A stretch of 64,000 nucleotides of DNA from DASWOJ01 sp964242415 (GTDB lineage Bacteria; Pseudomonadota; Alphaproteobacteria; Acetobacterales; Acetobacteraceae). The stretch is taken from contig CAXTAT010000024.1 in NCBI GenBank assembly GCA_964242415.1, forward strand, positions 1 to 64,000, written 5' to 3'. Position numbers and translations under genes: made by a program. This document shows positions 60,962 to 64,000 of the stretch, one piece after another (the first letter of the stretch is position 1; each line of letters starts with the position of its first letter). The notes under the pieces were generated by a model that was given only the letters and a program-made list of their open reading frames with translations, made no database searches and was not told the DNA's origin.

Positions 60962-61594
60962 CTACGCCGCGCGGGTCAACCGCTTCAGGAATGCCGAAAC
61001 CCGGTGCCGGCGCATCTCATACCGCGCCTTGTCGTCCGTGGTCATCCAGTTGAGCTGCACGACATAGCGTCGCCCGACGAACTGCTTGTGGCCGTGCCAG
61101 GTCGTGGGACCGTTGGGGAACACCAGCAGCGTGCCGTTCACCGGCGGCACCTCGACGGCATAGTCATCCAGGCTGTCAGGGCTGCGGAGCAGGCGCAGGC
61201 AACCGTCCTGCCGCGCCCAGTCCGCCGTCTCCGGGTTGAGGTACAACAGCACCGTGACCCGCTTGGCCGTGCTGTCGCAGTGGATGCGGCCGTCCTTCTC
61301 CCGCGACTGCCCGCGCAACGTCACCATCGTCGGGGCATCCGCCAGGTCGAGGCCGAACTTGCCCGCAATGGCGGCACGGAACCGCGGTCCCTCCAGCTCC
61401 TGCATCAGGGCCGCCGCCGCAGGTCCGAGCCGCAGCCCCTCCGTCGGGAACGAGCCACCCTTGCTTAGCGCCGGCAGTCCCTCCACAACCGCCGCCAGCG
61501 AGGCAGGCGGGACGAAGCTACGTGCGACGATATGGGTGAACGGGTCTTCAGCGACGGGCGTTGCCGCAAGCCCAACATAATCAAGGTCGATCAT
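60962..61594 (-). CDS. 2OG-Fe(II) oxygenase-like protein
   Basis: This 210-residue protein has the jelly-roll dioxygenase pattern. H105 and D107 lie in GRIHCDSTAKR, the distal His in TTWHGHKQF (H167 or H169), and R175/R176 in VGRRYVVQLNW for 2-oxoglutarate. Strands VTVLLYLNPE and DGCLRLLRSP are as in the prolyl-hydroxylase-like PF13640 group. It probably hydroxylates a protein, sugar or small molecule. The gene is convergent with the phosphatase gene, 12 bases apart. Confidence 0.82.
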   Translation of the reverse strand: MIDLDYVGLAATPVAEDPFTHIVARSFVPPASLAAVVEGLPALSKGGSFPTEGLRLGPAAAALMQELEGPRFRAAIAGKFGLDLADAPTMVTLRGQSREKDGRIHCDSTAKRVTVLLYLNPETADWARQDGCLRLLRSPDSLDDYAVEVPPVNGTLLVFPNGPTTWHGHKQFVGRRYVVQLNWMTTDDKARYEMRRHRVSAFLKRLTRAA

Positions 61595-61637
61595 GACCCC
61601 GATCTAGCCCGGCCCCCGCCTCAACTCAATCGGTGCG

Positions 61638-61868
61638 TCAGGTGCGGGGATCGCGGCTGGTATGCAGGATGCCGGTCGTGGCAAGGAACTGGGCGCACCT
61701 CAACTGGCCATCGCAGCAGGGCGCCGGAGCGGTCGTCATGGCGACACGCGACAGGCCCGGCTTGGCGCAGGTGTATAACTGTTTCGTCACAGGTGACTGG
61801 AATTCGACCGCCATAGCGGGCGAACCAAGCATTAAAGCCAGCGCCGCGGAAGCCAGGACCGTCTTCAT
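61638..61868 (-). CDS. Small exported cysteine-containing protein
   Basis: This protein of about 76 residues has a signal peptide (MKTVLASAALALMLGSPAMA) and a short mature part with four cysteines (LYTCAKPG, PAPCCDGQLRC), which could form two disulfides or bind a metal. Possible starts include the ATG at 61868 (MKTV) and two in-frame ATGs 9 and 15 bases upstream. The frame stays open further upstream but without signals. No family is recognised. Confidence 0.5.
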   Translation of the reverse strand: MKTVLASAALALMLGSPAMAVEFQSPVTKQLYTCAKPGLSRVAMTTAPAPCCDGQLRCAQFLATTGILHTSRDPRT

Positions 61869-61981
61869 GCTCTGCATCCCCATCGGATCGCAACACTCTG
61901 ACAAACCAACGTGCCGGCCTAGCACTGGATCACATGCTCCCGATTCATTGATGTGGCGGCAATGCATCACTGGAAAGAAAT

Positions 61982-63157
61982 ATGCACGCAATGGCCGGCT
62001 CATTGCAATACCAAAATGTCGGCCCGCTCGCCGCCTACCGGGCACGGCTGGCCTCGGGGGAGCTGGTCACCGACCCCGCCCAGGCCGCCGCAGCCGAGCG
62101 CCTGCAAGCCCTCTGGACCCGCCTGCGCGGCTACCACTTGGACCCACAGCGGCCATCCGGCTTCCTGCAGCGCATACTCCGCCGCAAGCAGCCAGACGAC
62201 ATCCCGGACACCTACCCGCACGGCCTTTACCTCGTCGGCGAGGTCGGCCGCGGCAAGAGCATGCTGATGGACCTGTTCTTCGAGTCCGCCGACGTCGCCC
62301 ACAAGCGCCGCGTCCACTTCCATTCGTTCATGCAGGACGCGCACCGGCGCATCTACCAGTGGCGCCGCACGCCGGAGCGCCTGGACGACCCCGGCTCCGA
62401 CGACCCGATCCCGCCGCTGGCCGACGCGATCGCCGCCGACGCGGCGCTGCTGTGCTTCGACGAGTTCCAGGTGAACGACATCGCCGACGCCATGATCATC
62501 GGACGACTGTTCCGCGCGCTGTTCACCCGCGGCGTCGTAGTGGTGGCGACCAGCAACACCACGCCGGACAACCTGTTCGCCGGGCAGCCCGGCCGCGACG
62601 CCTTCCTGCCGTTCATCGACCTGCTGAAGCAGCAGCTTGACGTGCTGGTGCTGGAGGGCGGCCGGGACTGGCGGCGGCAGCGGCTGCGCGGCAAGCCGAC
62701 CTGGCTGGTCCCGGCCGACGACCGCGCCGACCGTGCGCTGGACGAGGCGTTCGAGGGCCTGACCGACGGCGCCCGCGGACGGCCGGACCGGCTGACCGTC
62801 ATGGGCCGCACCCTCCCGGTGCCGGTCGCCGCCGCCGGGGTGGCGCGCTTCGACTTCGACGCCCTGTGCGGCACGCCGCTGGGCGCCGGGGACTACTTGG
62901 CGCTGGCCACGCACTACCATGCGCTGGTGCTGGACGGGGTGCCGCGGCTGTCGCCGGACAACTACGACGTGGCCCGGCGCTTCATCGTGCTGGTCGATGC
63001 CCTCTACGACCACCGCGTCAAGCTGGTCGCCAGCGCCGACGACGTGCCGGACCGGCTCTACCAACGCGGCGAGGGCGCCAAGGCATTCGAGCGCACCGCG
63101 TCGCGCCTGGAGGAGATGCAGAGCCAGGAATACATGGCCCTGCCGCACCTGACCTGA
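61982..63157 (+). CDS. zapE: Cell division protein ZapE (AFG1-like ATPase)
   Basis: This 391-residue AFG1/ZapE P-loop ATPase has the N-terminal segment GPLAAYRARLASGELV, Walker A GEVGRGKSMLMDLFF near 86-100, HFHSFMQDAHRRIYQWR, Walker B LLCFDEFQVNDIADAM near 155, VATSNTTPDNLF and the arginine-rich TASRLEEMQSQEYM C terminus. In E. coli ZapE affects Z-ring stability; mitochondrial AFG1 supports respiratory-complex turnover, and in alphaproteobacteria the gene commonly sits by sdh and mdh, as here. ATG at 61982, or three codons later. Confidence 0.94.
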   Translation: MHAMAGSLQYQNVGPLAAYRARLASGELVTDPAQAAAAERLQALWTRLRGYHLDPQRPSGFLQRILRRKQPDDIPDTYPHGLYLVGEVGRGKSMLMDLFFESADVAHKRRVHFHSFMQDAHRRIYQWRRTPERLDDPGSDDPIPPLADAIAADAALLCFDEFQVNDIADAMIIGRLFRALFTRGVVVVATSNTTPDNLFAGQPGRDAFLPFIDLLKQQLDVLVLEGGRDWRRQRLRGKPTWLVPADDRADRALDEAFEGLTDGARGRPDRLTVMGRTLPVPVAAAGVARFDFDALCGTPLGAGDYLALATHYHALVLDGVPRLSPDNYDVARRFIVLVDALYDHRVKLVASADDVPDRLYQRGEGAKAFERTASRLEEMQSQEYMALPHLT

Positions 63158-63325
63158 CGCCCCCGGCGCGGCGCGGCGCCGTCTGGCCGCCGCCTCAAAA
63201 ATCAGCAGCGCGCCTTGCCGCCTCCCATGGGATGCGATAGCACCCCCGCGACCTCCAGGGCGGCCGGGCGCCCCCACTGGCATCCCCCGTCCGCACCCGG
63301 CCTGTGGACCTTGCAGGAATCCTCA

Positions 63326-64000
63326 ATGGCTCGTCACAAGATCGCCCTCATCGGCGCCGGCAACATCGGCGGCACGCTCGCCCACCTGATCGGGCTGAAG
63401 GAGCTGGGCGACGTCGCCATGTTCGACGTGTTCGGCGGCGTGGCGGCCGGCAAGGCGCTGGACATCATGCAGTCCAGCCCCGTCGATGGCTTCGACAGCC
63501 GCATGACCGGCGGCAGCGACTACAGCGCCATCGCCGGATCGGATGTCGTGATCGTGACCGCAGGCTTCCCGCGCCAGCCCGGCATGAGCCGTGACGACCT
63601 GGTGGCCAAGAACGCCGGGGTGATTGCCACCGTGGCCGATGGCATCAAGCAGCACTGCCCCGGCGCCTTCGTCATCGTCATCACCAACCCGCTCGACGCC
63701 ATGGTGTGGGTCATGCAGCAGAAGTCCGGCCTGCCGCCCAACATGGTGGTCGGCATGGCCGGCGTGCTCGACAGCAGCCGCTTCCGCCTGTTCCTGGCGC
63801 ACGAGTTCAACGTCTCGGTCGAGGACGTGACGGCCTTCGTGCTGGGCGGCCACGGCGACACCATGGTCCCCCTGGTCCGCTACAGCACCGTCGCGGGAAT
63901 TCCCGTGCCGGACCTGGTGAAGATGGGCTGGACCACGCAGGACAAGGTGGACGCCATCTGCGCCCGCACCGCCAACGGCGGCGGCGAGATCGTCAAGCTG
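63326..64000 (+). CDS. mdh: Malate dehydrogenase (5' part, runs off the window)
   Basis: The first 225 residues are those of an LDH-like MDH, NAD-dependent in the TCA cycle. They include KIALIGAGNIGGTLAHLI (NAD motif), MFDVFGGVAAGKALDIM with the Asp selecting NAD, VTAGFPRQPGMSRDDL containing substrate-binding Arg residues, VITNPLDAMVWVM, AGVLDSSRFRLFLAHEFNV and the catalytic-His segment GGHGDTMVPLVR near 173-184. The frame is open to the last base. AGGA precedes the ATG. The usual downstream partners sucCD would lie beyond the window. Confidence 0.97.
   Translation, partial: MARHKIALIGAGNIGGTLAHLIGLKELGDVAMFDVFGGVAAGKALDIMQSSPVDGFDSRMTGGSDYSAIAGSDVVIVTAGFPRQPGMSRDDLVAKNAGVIATVADGIKQHCPGAFVIVITNPLDAMVWVMQQKSGLPPNMVVGMAGVLDSSRFRLFLAHEFNVSVEDVTAFVLGGHGDTMVPLVRYSTVAGIPVPDLVKMGWTTQDKVDAICARTANGGGEIVKL

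Overview
This is a 64 kb, very GC-rich chromosomal segment from an alphaproteobacterium. The evidence is the sdhC-sdhD-sdhA-sdhB block followed by zapE and mdh, a class II DAHP synthase, strong third-position GC bias, frequent GTG and TTG starts, and numerous dispersed palindromic repeats. The gene set looks most like the Acetobacteraceae / Rhodospirillales side of the class. That placement is an inference from gene content, not from a tree. No phage, insertion sequence, CRISPR array or rRNA was found. One tRNA, tRNA-Val(CAC), is present.

Region 1 (1-16.3 kb) is accessory and catabolic. It holds a ThDP-dependent benzoylformate-decarboxylase-like enzyme and a reverse-strand Rut-type pyrimidine locus. 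In that locus rutC is interrupted by an in-frame amber codon, rutB and rutD are intact, and an M20 amidohydrolase lies downstream; rutA is absent from the window. Next is a forward cluster of flavin monooxygenase, NTF2/SnoaL-like protein, DUF3237 protein and NmrA-like reductase. It meets a convergent TetR gene, and a 16-bp site is shared between the cluster promoter and the tetR promoter. A reverse operon of two carboxymuconolactone-decarboxylase-like proteins, a beta-propeller protein and an alpha/beta hydrolase with Ala at the nucleophile position sits behind a 31-bp palindromic site. An exported hydrolase and a small lipoprotein close the region.

Region 2 (16.5-34 kb) is mostly housekeeping: M20 peptidase, tRNA-Val, glmU, succinate-semialdehyde-type dehydrogenase, EamA transporter, glutathione reductase, a glycosyltransferase, DAHP synthase, a pncB-like gene translationally coupled to nadE and a small protein, and gltX.

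Region 3 (34-47.5 kb) is envelope and transport: an acyltransferase, a DUF2142 membrane protein, exonuclease III, a branched-chain amino-acid-type ABC system, and a 1450-residue multidomain glycosyltransferase/methyltransferase inserted between the binding-protein gene and livHMGF.

Region 4 (47.6-64 kb) holds a Gly/Tyr-rich exported protein, an FAH hydrolase, dctA, DUF938, an isoaspartyl peptidase, asd, an SMR exporter, a bacteriophytochrome with HWE kinase and receiver, the sdh operon, a dual-specificity-type phosphatase, a 2OG oxygenase, a small cysteine protein, zapE and the 5' part of mdh. DctA (dicarboxylate import), Sdh and Mdh form a coherent C4-dicarboxylate/TCA group.

Two dispersed repeat families run through the window. 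Family R is a CTCTCCC-TCC-GGGAGAG hairpin followed by a GGGGTGAGGG tail, and seven of its occurrences are paired head to head as 130-165 bp composite palindromes. Family S is a CATTGCGAG ... GGCAATCCAG element, with three inverted pairs. They often sit at gene 3' ends, and in two cases they appear to supply a stop or a start codon.
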